A stretch of DNA of 64,000 bases, from NCBI RefSeq assembly GCF_042664795.1, contig NZ_JBHTBN010000003.1, forward strand, positions 1 to 64,000, in the 5' to 3' direction. The position numbers and the translations under genes were made by a program. Below the pieces are notes generated by a model, which was given only the letters and a program-made list of their open reading frames with translations, searched no databases and was not told the DNA's origin. This stretch comes from Jejudonia soesokkakensis. Lineage in GTDB: Bacteria > Bacteroidota > Bacteroidia > Flavobacteriales > Flavobacteriaceae. Below are positions 27,484 to 36,117 of the stretch, piece by piece. Position 1 is the stretch's first letter. The number at the start of each line of letters is the position of its first letter.

Positions 27484-29445
27484 CTATTTATCAACATTTT
27501 TATGACGAATGCGCATATCCAGCTTTTCAAACTGAGAATTTTCGCTTTTAAATTCGGGTACAAGCTCTTTAAGTAGTTTGACAAACTTTAGATCGGTATC
27601 TGTCGTCGCTGATGTAATTATAGCTTTAATTTTTTCTTTAGTAGTTTCAAAATGAGTTACCGGAACTTTCGAAATCATGATTTTTGGATGGTGTGTAGGC
27701 TGAGTGGTTGAGCTATCATTTAACAACTCTTCATATAGCTTTTCTCCGGGGCGCAACCCAGAAATGTTAATTTTAATATCCACATCAGGTTCAAATCCAG
27801 ACAAACGAATCATACGTTTTGCTAGTTCATAAATTTTAACTGGCTTCCCCATATCAAACACATAAATTTCACCACCATTACCCATAGTTCCCGCCTGGAG
27901 TACTAACTGACAAGCCTCTGGTATCGTCATAAAATAACGAATAATATCTTTGTGAGTTACCGTAACGGGGCCTCCTTCGGCGATTTGTTTTCTGAACAGC
28001 GGAATTACAGAGCCACTGCTTCCCAATACATTTCCAAAACGAGTCGTTATAAAACGCGTATAAACACCTTTCTCCTGCTGAAGCGCCTGAACGTACATTT
28101 CTGCAGCACGCTTTGAAGCTCCCATCACATTGGTTGGATTCACGGCTTTGTCTGTAGAAACCATCACAAACTTTTTTACCTCATGTTTGGTCGAAAGAAT
28201 AGATAAATTTACTGTTCCTAGAATATTAACATAGATTGCTTCATGCGGATTCCGCTCAATAAGCGGCACATGCTTGTAAGCAGCAGCATGATATACGATG
28301 TCAAAATCATATTTTTCAAAAAGCAATTCCAGTCGATACATATTGCTTATATCGGCCAGTTCTGTTACAAAATGTAGCTTTGGAAACTCTTGTTGTAACG
28401 CTAACTCTAATTGATATAGGGATAGTTCAGATTGGTCTAAGATGACCAAAGTTTTAGGAGTAAAACCTGCCACTTGCCTAACAATTTCGCTTCCTATAGA
28501 TCCTGCTCCTCCGGTTACCAGTATGGTTTTTCCTTCTAAATCTTTTTTAATGAGATCGGTATTGATTGAAATTGGATCACGGTCTAACAAATCTTCAATT
28601 TGAATAGGTTTAATCTTTCTTTCTAATTGTTTAGTCTGGGTCCAATCTATCAACGAAGGAACGCTTAACACTTCAATACCAGCATTGACTAAAGCTTCAG
28701 AAATTTTTTGCCGATTCGAATTTACTGAAGCATCATGGATCATAAGCACACTTTCTACGGAAAGTTTAGAGAGGGTTTCTGTATAATTTTCGCCCAAAGA
28801 AACAATAGGTTTCCCTAAAATCTTAAAGCGCCTAGAGGTTTGGTTTTCAGAAATAAATCCTACTAAAGTATACGACAATTTTGAATCCTGAAGCAATGCA
28901 TTAGCCAAAGAAATAGCATCGTCATTGGTTCCTAAGATCGCAGTGCGTTTTTTTGAGGAGAGCGATGCATTTTTCCGAAGAAAATAATAACTTTCTTTCA
29001 CGGCTACTCTAAATGAAAATAACAACGTAAACGACAGTAAACAATATAAAAATATAGAGGTTGTAAGTAGTATTTTTGTTCCTTCAATCGCTTCAAAAAC
29101 TATGTTAAATAGCACGGCAATCGTCATGGTAAAAAACAATGCAAGTGCTAATTTTACGATATCGGTAAAAGAAGAATGCCGTATAATACCTGAATAGGTT
29201 TTAAAGACAAAAAATAACATGGCGGTTAGCATAACAACTAGAAATCCCTGCTCAGTAACTGTTAGTGTCTTATAAAAAACAATGGGCGTTTCCGCTAAAA
29301 TAAAATAGGTAGCTATCCACGCAACATTTATCAGGAACAAGTCGATAAGTACCACAATCCATCGAGGCAAATACCTTTGATCCAAAATTTTGAGGCGATT
29401 ATCGCCTTTATAAAGAAAACTTAATTTATTTTTTGAGGGCTTCAC
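27484..29445 (-). CDS. pglF: UDP-GlcNAc 4,6-dehydratase, membrane-bound (PglF/CapD/WbpM family)
   Basis: This 653-residue enzyme converts a UDP-HexNAc to the 4-keto-6-deoxy sugar, the first step to bacillosamine-type sugars. It has four N-terminal membrane helices (about 30-125), a CoA-binding-like Rossmann region (about 145-265), then the dehydratase domain with T-G-G-A-G-S-I-G-S-E (about residue 310). The catalytic region is S-T-D-K-A-V-N-P-T-N-V-M-G-A-S-K-R, where Met replaces the usual Tyr, as in PglF and WbpM. The conserved S-G-x-R-P-G-E-K-L-Y-E-E is near residue 570. Together with the aminotransferase, acetyltransferase and PglC-like genes that follow, it points to UDP-diNAcBac, though another keto-sugar fate is possible. 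Confidence 0.92.
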   Translation of the reverse strand: MKPSKNKLSFLYKGDNRLKILDQRYLPRWIVVLIDLFLINVAWIATYFILAETPIVFYKTLTVTEQGFLVVMLTAMLFFVFKTYSGIIRHSSFTDIVKLALALFFTMTIAVLFNIVFEAIEGTKILLTTSIFLYCLLSFTLLFSFRVAVKESYYFLRKNASLSSKKRTAILGTNDDAISLANALLQDSKLSYTLVGFISENQTSRRFKILGKPIVSLGENYTETLSKLSVESVLMIHDASVNSNRQKISEALVNAGIEVLSVPSLIDWTQTKQLERKIKPIQIEDLLDRDPISINTDLIKKDLEGKTILVTGGAGSIGSEIVRQVAGFTPKTLVILDQSELSLYQLELALQQEFPKLHFVTELADISNMYRLELLFEKYDFDIVYHAAAYKHVPLIERNPHEAIYVNILGTVNLSILSTKHEVKKFVMVSTDKAVNPTNVMGASKRAAEMYVQALQQEKGVYTRFITTRFGNVLGSSGSVIPLFRKQIAEGGPVTVTHKDIIRYFMTIPEACQLVLQAGTMGNGGEIYVFDMGKPVKIYELAKRMIRLSGFEPDVDIKINISGLRPGEKLYEELLNDSSTTQPTHHPKIMISKVPVTHFETTKEKIKAIITSATTDTDLKFVKLLKELVPEFKSENSQFEKLDMRIRHKNVDK

Positions 29446-29478
29446 GATGCTGATTTATGAACTAAAGATACACATTGC

Positions 29479-30609
29479 CTATAGAAATGGTTGCAAAGCA
29501 GCTGCAATTCGTTTTTTATCCTCTTCGGAAAGGTTCGATCCTGAAGGCAAACACAATCCGGTAGTAAATAATCTTTCAGAAACACCCGTTTTGTAAAATG
29601 GAGCTTCTTTAAAAATAGGCTGAAGATGCATAGGTTTCCATAAAGGCCGCGATTCAATGTGTTGTTTCTCCAACGCTTCTCTGACTTCAGAAGGTGAATA
29701 CCCTGTTACTGCTTGATCAATTAAAATACAGGACAACCAATGATTTGAAAAATACTTCTCAGATGGTTCCGTAAAGACTGAAACACCTTCGGTTTTAGAA
29801 AACAATTCCTTATAAAAAGCATTCATTTTCCTTTTCAAAGTAACGTGTTTGTCAAGTACCTCCATCTGCCCTCTACCTATTCCTGCACAGATATTACTCA
29901 ATCTATAATTATATCCTATTTCGCTATGCTGATAATGAGGAGCGTCATCCCTTGCCTGCGTTGCAAGAAATACCGCTTTCTTTTTTAATGCCGCCGAAGC
30001 CGTTACCAAAGCTCCACCGCCAGAAGTTGTAATGATCTTGTTTCCATTAAAAGATAAGATTGAGATATCGCCAAATGTGCCACACTTTTGTTTTTTGTAG
30101 CTACTTCCCAACGCTTCAGCGCTATCTTCGATTACTGGAATAGAATACTTTGAGGCTATTTTTAAAATTTCAGAAGCATTGAATGGCATTCCGTAGAGAT
30201 GAACAGCAATAATAGCTTTAGGTTTTTTCCCTTTTGCAATTCTATCTTTTATTGCTTGTTCTAAAGTTTCTGAACATATATTCCAGGTATTGGTTTCACT
30301 ATCTACAAAAACTGGATTTGCTCCCAGATATACAATAGGATTCGCAGATGCTGCAAACGTCATACTCTGGCAGATCACTTCATCGCCTTTTGTAACACCA
30401 GTTACTAGTAACGCTAAATGCAAGGCTGCAGTACCAGAACTCAGCGCTGCCACTTCTTTATTTTCTCCCAAATACGATTGTAAGTCAGCTTCAAATCCGT
30501 CCACATTCTTTCCCAAAGGCGATATCCAGTTCGTATCGAACGCTTCTTTTACGAAGTGCTGTTCGGTTCCACCCATATGAGGAGATGACAGGTAAATTCT
30601 ATCTTTCAT
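29479..30609 (-). CDS. pglE: DegT/DnrJ/EryC1-family sugar aminotransferase (PglE-like)
   Basis: This 376-residue PLP enzyme adds an amino group to a nucleotide keto-sugar. The PLP Lys lies in S-F-N-G-N-K-I-I-T-T-S-G-G-G (about residue 185), with the upstream E-D-S-A-E-A-L-G-S motif holding the pyridine-binding Asp. A-L-S-S-G-T-A-A-L-H-L near residue 56 is the phosphate-binding region. The length fits PglE and PseC. It overlaps the acetyltransferase gene by four bases and precedes the dehydratase by 33 bases, so the C4-aminotransferase of the bacillosamine pathway is the likely role. Confidence 0.92.
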   Translation of the reverse strand: MKDRIYLSSPHMGGTEQHFVKEAFDTNWISPLGKNVDGFEADLQSYLGENKEVAALSSGTAALHLALLVTGVTKGDEVICQSMTFAASANPIVYLGANPVFVDSETNTWNICSETLEQAIKDRIAKGKKPKAIIAVHLYGMPFNASEILKIASKYSIPVIEDSAEALGSSYKKQKCGTFGDISILSFNGNKIITTSGGGALVTASAALKKKAVFLATQARDDAPHYQHSEIGYNYRLSNICAGIGRGQMEVLDKHVTLKRKMNAFYKELFSKTEGVSVFTEPSEKYFSNHWLSCILIDQAVTGYSPSEVREALEKQHIESRPLWKPMHLQPIFKEAPFYKTGVSERLFTTGLCLPSGSNLSEEDKKRIAAALQPFL

Positions 30610-31211
30610 TCGTTTGTGTATCTTTTAACAACTGCAGGGTTTCCGTAAACCACAGCATGATCGGGGACATCTTTGGTGACTATTGCTCCTGATCCAATGA
30701 TAGCCCATTTTCCAATATTTATTTCAGGGTTAATTACGGCGCCAGCACCTACTAAAGTTCCCTCGCCTATTTTTACTCCTCCGGCAATCGCTGCATTAAT
30801 AGCGATATGCACATAATTTTCTAAAGCAACATTGTGAGATATTGTCGCACTATTATTAATAATACAAAAATCACCTATAGACACTGCTGCATCCAATAAT
30901 GCCAAAGGCAAAACAACAGTACCTTTTCCTATTGAAACCGACGGATATTGTACAACAGATTCGTGTATGAATGTTGGAAAATCTGCTTCTATACTTCTTG
31001 AAATTCGTTTCCTAATGGCATTATCCCCAATTGTAATACAGGCAGTTTCTGGAGCATGATCTTCATTTTTAGAAACAGGAATAGTAAGAATAGAACCTTC
31101 CCTTGGGTCATGGTCAATTACAAGCGTAGGAATGTACTCTCCCAGGCTACGAATCAATTCAATGACCGCATAACAATGCCCGCCAGCCCCATAAAGTGTG
31201 ATATGTTTCAT
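30606..31211 (-). CDS. pglD: Sugar O/N-acetyltransferase (PglD/NeuD family)
   Basis: This is a 201-residue acetyltransferase. An N-terminal Rossmann-like domain (about 1-80) opens with L-Y-G-A-G-G-H and binds UDP-sugar in PglD. A left-handed beta-helix of hexapeptide repeats follows (about 95-195; V-K-I-G-E-G-T-L-V-G-A-G-A and similar rungs). The catalytic His of PglD lies at the I-S-H-N-V segment (about residue 130), which is present. It is embedded between pglE (4-base overlap) and pglC (4-base overlap), so translational coupling is likely. It probably acetylates the 4-amino group of the sugar made by PglF and PglE. Confidence 0.93.
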   Translation of the reverse strand: MKHITLYGAGGHCYAVIELIRSLGEYIPTLVIDHDPREGSILTIPVSKNEDHAPETACITIGDNAIRKRISRSIEADFPTFIHESVVQYPSVSIGKGTVVLPLALLDAAVSIGDFCIINNSATISHNVALENYVHIAINAAIAGGVKIGEGTLVGAGAVINPEINIGKWAIIGSGAIVTKDVPDHAVVYGNPAVVKRYTNE

Positions 31212-31819
31212 TCGGTTTTAGTTCCTTTAAATCGTGACATCGTCATGTTAGGATTTGTATTCACGTCACTGCGTAAAAATACTTTTTTTACCGTTTTAAG
31301 CAAGATGCTTAGGTCTAATAAAAAACTCTGATGTTCAACATAATACACATCGAGTTCAAATTTTTGTTCCCAGGATATTGCATTGCGACCATTTACTTGA
31401 GCATAACCGGTAATTCCAGGCTTAACACGATGTCTTCTTTTCTGAAAGCTTGTATATAAAGGCAGATATTCTGGTAGCAAAGGACGTGGTCCTACCATAC
31501 TCATATTGCCTATAATCACATTGAGTAGCTGCGGAATTTCATCCAGTGAAGTCGCTCGTATAAATTTGCCAATAGCAGTACTTCTCTGATCATCTGGCAG
31601 GAGTTCACCCCAGCCGTCTCGAGCTTCGGTCATGGTTTTAAATTTAATAATGCTGAAGATCTTCCCGTGTTTACCTGGGCGTTTCTGAATAAAAAAGGGA
31701 GCTCCCTGAAAACGAAACGACAATAAAAAAGTAAGCAGTAAAAATATAGGAAGTAGCAGTATAAAACCCGCCAGCGCAGTTATAAAATCTAAAAAAGGTT
31801 TCAAAAAAAATCTATACAC
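31208..31819 (-). CDS. pglC: Undecaprenyl-phosphate sugar phosphotransferase (PglC-like)
   Basis: This monotopic phosphoglycosyl transferase loads the first sugar phosphate onto undecaprenyl phosphate. The 203 residues have one N-terminal re-entrant membrane helix (about 10-30), then F-I-Q-K-R-P-G-K and F-K-T-M (about residue 58), followed by the catalytic D-E segment A-T-S-L-D-E-I-P-Q-L-L-N-V near residue 92. G-P-R-P-L-L-P-E-Y-L and K-P-G-I-T-G-Y-A-Q-V-N-G-R-N are hallmarks of the family. The short form without extra helices matches PglC rather than WbaP. Clustering with pglD/E/F makes diNAcBac-phosphate the likely substrate. Confidence 0.93.
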   Translation of the reverse strand: MYRFFLKPFLDFITALAGFILLLPIFLLLTFLLSFRFQGAPFFIQKRPGKHGKIFSIIKFKTMTEARDGWGELLPDDQRSTAIGKFIRATSLDEIPQLLNVIIGNMSMVGPRPLLPEYLPLYTSFQKRRHRVKPGITGYAQVNGRNAISWEQKFELDVYYVEHQSFLLDLSILLKTVKKVFLRSDVNTNPNMTMSRFKGTKTE

Positions 31820-31828
31820 GTTCTAAAA

Positions 31829-32992
31829 TTACAAAAGATTATGCTCTAAACGCTTGTATTCTTTCAGTAAAGCATTCCATACCTGTTGGCGCTCATATTT
31901 CTGGGTAACATTTTCGTAAGATTTTTCAGCAAATTGAAGTCTCAATTCTGGATTGTTATAAAGCACTTCCATAGCTTTTACTAATGCATCTGTATCTTTA
32001 GGAGGAACCATCACTCCGTTGACATTATGAGTTATAATATCGTTGTTGCCAATGATATCTGATACAATACACGGTACCTTCATGGAAGCAGCTTGTAACA
32101 CTACATTGGGGAAACCTTCACGATAACTAGGAAAAACGAAAGCAGTACTTATTGCGAAATAGGGACGAACATCTTCAATATAGCCTGTAGTCCGTATGTT
32201 TGGATGTTGTGCTATCAAGTCGAGTGTTGCTTTAGGCAATGGATCGAGCGCAGCTTCCATTGGACCTACGAGTAGTAAAATAGAGTCGGAGTATTTTTTT
32301 TGAAAAGCTACAAACGCATCGACTACCTCCACGATACCTTTATCTTTTACCAATCTCCCTACAAATAGAAAAACAAAGTCTGAGGGAGAAATAGATACTT
32401 TCGTTCTTAAATTAAAGAGTGCTGTTTCAGAAAAATGAGCGGGTGAAAAATGCGATATATCAATTCCGTTGCTACTTCCGTTAGCTAGTATAGAAAGCTT
32501 CTTTTTTGAAGTAAATCTTTCCGAGAGAATAAAATCGTACAATCCCTGAGAATTCGGATATACGTTGGTTGCGAATCGATAGGTTCCTTTTTCAATTAGG
32601 TTTAAAACCATTCGTTTAAATCCTCGAGCTTCCATTAAAGGCAATCCAGCCACCGTATGCAATCGTATTGGAACTCCTGCTAGATAAGCAGCCATCATAC
32701 CAACGATGCCAGCTTTTGGGGTATGTGTATGAACAATTAATGGCCTTTCTTTCCGAAGAAAATGAAATAGCTTAAATACTGCTCTTATATCTTTTAAAGG
32801 AGTTATTTTTCTGGTAAGAGTAAGTGAATAAGTGGCAACATGATTTTTTTTACCAAACTCCTCTAATCGTTTCTTATCTGAAGAAATCGCGCTAACATTA
32901 TAAAACTGTTGCATATATTGTAACTGACCCTCAAGCAGTTTTTCAAGGGAAATAGGGACAGTCGTTATACGGATGAGTTTAGGTTTTGTCAC
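31829..32992 (-). CDS. Glycosyltransferase family 4 (PglA-like position)
   Basis: This 387-residue GT-B fold glycosyltransferase has the C-terminal donor-binding domain: F-V-G-R-L-V-K-D-K-G (about residue 210), then E-G-F-P-N-V-V-L-Q-A-A-S (about residue 285) with the E-x7-E-like catalytic pair. The N-terminal segment has T-H-T-P-K-A-G near residue 92. It directly follows PglC in the operon, the position of pglA in Campylobacter, so it likely adds the second sugar, but the donor cannot be read from sequence. The start overlaps the preceding gene stop by four bases. Confidence 0.9.
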   Translation of the reverse strand: MTKPKLIRITTVPISLEKLLEGQLQYMQQFYNVSAISSDKKRLEEFGKKNHVATYSLTLTRKITPLKDIRAVFKLFHFLRKERPLIVHTHTPKAGIVGMMAAYLAGVPIRLHTVAGLPLMEARGFKRMVLNLIEKGTYRFATNVYPNSQGLYDFILSERFTSKKKLSILANGSSNGIDISHFSPAHFSETALFNLRTKVSISPSDFVFLFVGRLVKDKGIVEVVDAFVAFQKKYSDSILLLVGPMEAALDPLPKATLDLIAQHPNIRTTGYIEDVRPYFAISTAFVFPSYREGFPNVVLQAASMKVPCIVSDIIGNNDIITHNVNGVMVPPKDTDALVKAMEVLYNNPELRLQFAEKSYENVTQKYERQQVWNALLKEYKRLEHNLL

Positions 32993-34065
32993 AAGCTTTT
33001 ATATAATTTAAGATGACTTTCTACCATATGCTCTATTGAGTATTGGGCAGCTCTTTGTTGACATTTTAGCGCAACATTAGCATACAACTCTTTGTTTTCA
33101 AGCAATTCTGAAATACGTAATGCAAGTTCTTTTTCATTTCCTACTGAAAATAAAATCCCGGCGTTTTTTACAATTTCGGTGAGGCCAGGCACCTCTGAAG
33201 CAATAAAAGGCTTCCCGGAAGCCATACCTTCTATACTGGAAAGTGAAAGTCCCTCGTATTGTGATGAAAGTATTACAATATCTGAAGCTTTTAATAATGC
33301 AGGAACATCACTTCGAAGGCCTAAAAAGTGAACTCTGTTTTCTAAGCCTAGTTTAGTTACCAACTTTTTTGATGTATGTATTTCCTTTCCATTTCCTACA
33401 AGGAGCAATGCAACTTCCTGAGGAAGATGCTGTAAACAACGAATGACCGTATTTTGGTCTTTAGGATAATAGAACCTTGACACTTGAATTAGAAATTTCT
33501 TATTTCCAACTTTTTTAGATAAAATTTCGGCACTTTCAGAAGCATTTATAAATTTAGAAATAGCAACACCATTGTTAATGGTTACCAAATTGTTCTTAAC
33601 ACCTCTTATATGTTGCTTCAAATTTTGCTTACTATTTTCAGAAATAGTGATAATAGTATCGTATTTACTATAAATCCACCGCTCAAATACTCTATAGAAA
33701 GAGTGTCTTCTTCTATTATGCGATGAATGTTCAGTAAAAATTGTTTTTGTTTTTATTCTGAAAAAAAAAATTGATAGCGCAACCCAGTACAGTGAAGGAA
33801 ATAAATGCACATGGACAATATCATAGTTCTTAAGATACTTTCTAAGTCTAAAAATATGTAGTGGGTGATATACACTTGCTTTTGAAGAAAAATAAACAGT
33901 ACATTTCGAGTTCTCTTTTAATGCCGAAAGAAATGGAGTCACGGTACCGTCAAGTAATAAAATATCCATTTCCACTCCAGCATCTCTATATCTTGGAATG
34001 GTTTCGAGAAGTAATTTTTCGGCTCCTCCCGTATGAAGACTATTTATGACTTGTAGAACTTTCAA
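32989..34065 (-). CDS. Glycosyltransferase family 4
   Basis: This 358-residue glycosyltransferase has the GT4 pattern: an N-terminal N-S-L-H-T-G-G-A-E-K-L-L loop, H-V-H-L-F-P, a T-E-H-S-S-H-N-R-R motif, then E-G-L-S-L-S-S-I-E-G-M-A-S-G-K-P-F (about residue 272), which contains the donor-site E-x7-E. The start is TTG at 34065, since no ATG lies in frame before the conserved N-terminal strand. It overlaps the upstream Wzy-like gene by 26 bases. Donor and acceptor are unknown. It belongs to the AT-rich core of the polysaccharide locus. Confidence 0.9.
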   Translation of the reverse strand: MKVLQVINSLHTGGAEKLLLETIPRYRDAGVEMDILLLDGTVTPFLSALKENSKCTVYFSSKASVYHPLHIFRLRKYLKNYDIVHVHLFPSLYWVALSIFFFRIKTKTIFTEHSSHNRRRHSFYRVFERWIYSKYDTIITISENSKQNLKQHIRGVKNNLVTINNGVAISKFINASESAEILSKKVGNKKFLIQVSRFYYPKDQNTVIRCLQHLPQEVALLLVGNGKEIHTSKKLVTKLGLENRVHFLGLRSDVPALLKASDIVILSSQYEGLSLSSIEGMASGKPFIASEVPGLTEIVKNAGILFSVGNEKELALRISELLENKELYANVALKCQQRAAQYSIEHMVESHLKLYKSL

Positions 34066-35236
34066 TGGTGGAGTTTTTACTTAGATTAAACTGATATAGT
34101 ACCCAGATACCAAAAACAATGAAAAAAGGAATAAACATATTTTTTTGACGCAACATGATTCCTAAATTCCCCAAAATAAGTGAAAATGAAACTGTTCCTA
34201 AAAGAAAAAATATGAGCATCCCTTTAAGTAACGAACTTGCATTTTTGAAAGCCTGCCAGGGTTTTTTGAATAGAAGCTTTATAGAAAAAATAAGCAGTAT
34301 TAAATTTTCAAAAGATGCTACCACAGCAAGAATTCCATTAACATCAAAAAAGAAAGGTCTGTATAAAAAGGTAACTACTTTCAATGGAAATGGATATCCG
34401 CTAATATCGATACCAGACCCAGATGTAACCTGATTTAATTTTGCTGCCTTAGTGGATGCATATTGTTCTATGGCATTGCTCTCCAGACTTTCTAATTGTA
34501 CAAACGTAAGCACATAATCAAAGATGGCTATAAACCCTGCCACAAATACGACAAATATAAACCCCTTTTGGTAGGCTTTTAAATTACCGTCCAACATAAA
34601 TCCTATCCCAAAAGCTATCAATAAAAATAATGTAATGTGGGGTCTAATGGCTAAGGACAGTAGGAGCGCCAGCAAAAGTAAAAACCATCGTTTTCTAATT
34701 TTCTGTAACCCATATACAAAAGAAATAATACAGGTAAAAAGGATACTATCCTTTCCAATCCCAGAAGACCAGAAATGTAAGTTTGGTAGAAATAATATCC
34801 ATGGAACTATCGGAAGAGACAAAAATTTGACTTTAGAGAGCACTTCTTTTTCTACAAATATTGTTTTAAGGATTCGGTATAAATAGATAAATCCCAAATA
34901 GCCAAACAGGGCATATACCATATTACCTGTAAAAAATGACAGTTGCAATAAGTTGCTCGGGATGTAATTTAGCAAGTAAATGCTCCCAGTAGCAGAACCT
35001 CTTTTTATAAGTTTAAAAATCTCTTCAAGCATCCTATTTTTAGGTTCAGACCAATAGTATTGGGCATCTCCCCCAAATCTTGAAATATAAAAATGAAAAG
35101 CTATTGCAACGGCAAAATGAAAGAAAAATAAATAAGTGAGATTTTTCTTATCCCTTCTTGAAAAATCTAAATACCAATTTTTCAGATTAAACCCGATTAA
35201 AAAAACAATAATACATATACACGTATCTAATATCAT
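34040..35236 (-). CDS. wzy: Polytopic membrane protein, candidate Wzy-type polysaccharide polymerase
   Basis: This 398-residue protein has about ten hydrophobic helices spread over its whole length. No catalytic family motif was recognised. A large extracytoplasmic stretch near residues 245-285 (S-N-A-I-E-Q-Y-A-S-T-K-A) and the G-G-D-A-Q-Y-Y-W motif near residue 57 are reminiscent of O-antigen or EpsG-like polymerases. Wzy proteins are known for poor sequence conservation and are usually identified by topology and by sitting between glycosyltransferases and Wzx, as here. The call therefore rests on topology and context; a membrane component of another kind is possible. Confidence 0.6.
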   Translation of the reverse strand: MILDTCICIIVFLIGFNLKNWYLDFSRRDKKNLTYLFFFHFAVAIAFHFYISRFGGDAQYYWSEPKNRMLEEIFKLIKRGSATGSIYLLNYIPSNLLQLSFFTGNMVYALFGYLGFIYLYRILKTIFVEKEVLSKVKFLSLPIVPWILFLPNLHFWSSGIGKDSILFTCIISFVYGLQKIRKRWFLLLLALLLSLAIRPHITLFLLIAFGIGFMLDGNLKAYQKGFIFVVFVAGFIAIFDYVLTFVQLESLESNAIEQYASTKAAKLNQVTSGSGIDISGYPFPLKVVTFLYRPFFFDVNGILAVVASFENLILLIFSIKLLFKKPWQAFKNASSLLKGMLIFFLLGTVSFSLILGNLGIMLRQKNMFIPFFIVFGIWVLYQFNLSKNSTIESSTSHK

Positions 35237-36117
35237 TACATGGTTTCAGATTTAAAAATTTCTAGTACTTTCAGCTTTAATTTCTCATCTAATTCTATTG
35301 TTTCTGAAGCTTTTTTAGATGAAATTCGAAATAAATATTGCCTCGTTTTAGTCCCAATTATTTTTGAAAAATAATCTTTCAAACCTACTCTTTTCAGAAA
35401 GAAAAATACTTTCTGAAACCGCAAAGTACGTGAGATATTTTTAGTACTACCTTCAGTAACTCTAAATGTTGAAATCTCTAAAAAATCACTTAGAGTCTTT
35501 AACTCATTTTTGGAATTATTCAATAAATCTTCCAGTTGAATTACCAAAACATGTTCAAATTTTTCTATAAAAGATTTCACTTGGCGATCATAAAAACTCA
35601 TTCCTAGATACGAATTCCAAGGAAGACTATTTGCTTCATATTGCTTTACCTCTTTCTCAATCAATGTCTCAAATTTCTCACTAGTCCTCCCTAACCCCAA
35701 ATCCATTTTATAATGGGAATACGCTCGTTTAAAAGGGTCTCTCAAAAGTATGATAATTTTTGCAGATGGATTATAATTATAGATCGCTTCTGAAACTCCA
35801 GGTGCATGTAAATATGCGGTACTTGCGTCAACACAGTATTTCTCATTCTTAGCAAGAGAATACAATTTTTTATAATGTGCTTTCTTCTCAACCTTAGTGA
35901 TATGCAAAGATTTAGGGAAATCTTTATCAAAATAGCTATCCAAATTAAAAAAACGGGAAGGCTCATAAAGACTTTTAGGTAATTTTTCAATAAAATAATG
36001 AGGCTCTTTAATGGGTGGAACATAAATATCTGGATGTTGAGAAAGCATCTCCACAAAACTAGTTGTTCCTGCCTTCATGGCACCTACGATAAATAAATTT
36101 ACCTTTCCTTCTTCCAT
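35236..36117 (-). CDS. PAPS-dependent sulfotransferase (polysaccharide)
   Basis: This 293-residue sulfotransferase transfers sulfate from PAPS, probably to a glycan hydroxyl or amine. The 5' phosphosulfate-binding loop is V-G-A-M-K-A-G-T-T-S-F (about residues 10-20). The 3'-phosphate-binding strand is I-L-L-R-D-P-F-K-R-A-Y-S-H-Y (about residue 125), with the conserved R and S. A basic C-terminal region follows. It sits between a GT2 gene (19-base overlap) and the Wzy-like gene. The cysC/D/N genes that make PAPS are only a few kilobases upstream, which makes a sulfated polysaccharide the natural product. No signal peptide is present, so it acts in the cytoplasm before export. Confidence 0.88.
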   Translation of the reverse strand: MEEGKVNLFIVGAMKAGTTSFVEMLSQHPDIYVPPIKEPHYFIEKLPKSLYEPSRFFNLDSYFDKDFPKSLHITKVEKKAHYKKLYSLAKNEKYCVDASTAYLHAPGVSEAIYNYNPSAKIIILLRDPFKRAYSHYKMDLGLGRTSEKFETLIEKEVKQYEANSLPWNSYLGMSFYDRQVKSFIEKFEHVLVIQLEDLLNNSKNELKTLSDFLEISTFRVTEGSTKNISRTLRFQKVFFFLKRVGLKDYFSKIIGTKTRQYLFRISSKKASETIELDEKLKLKVLEIFKSETM

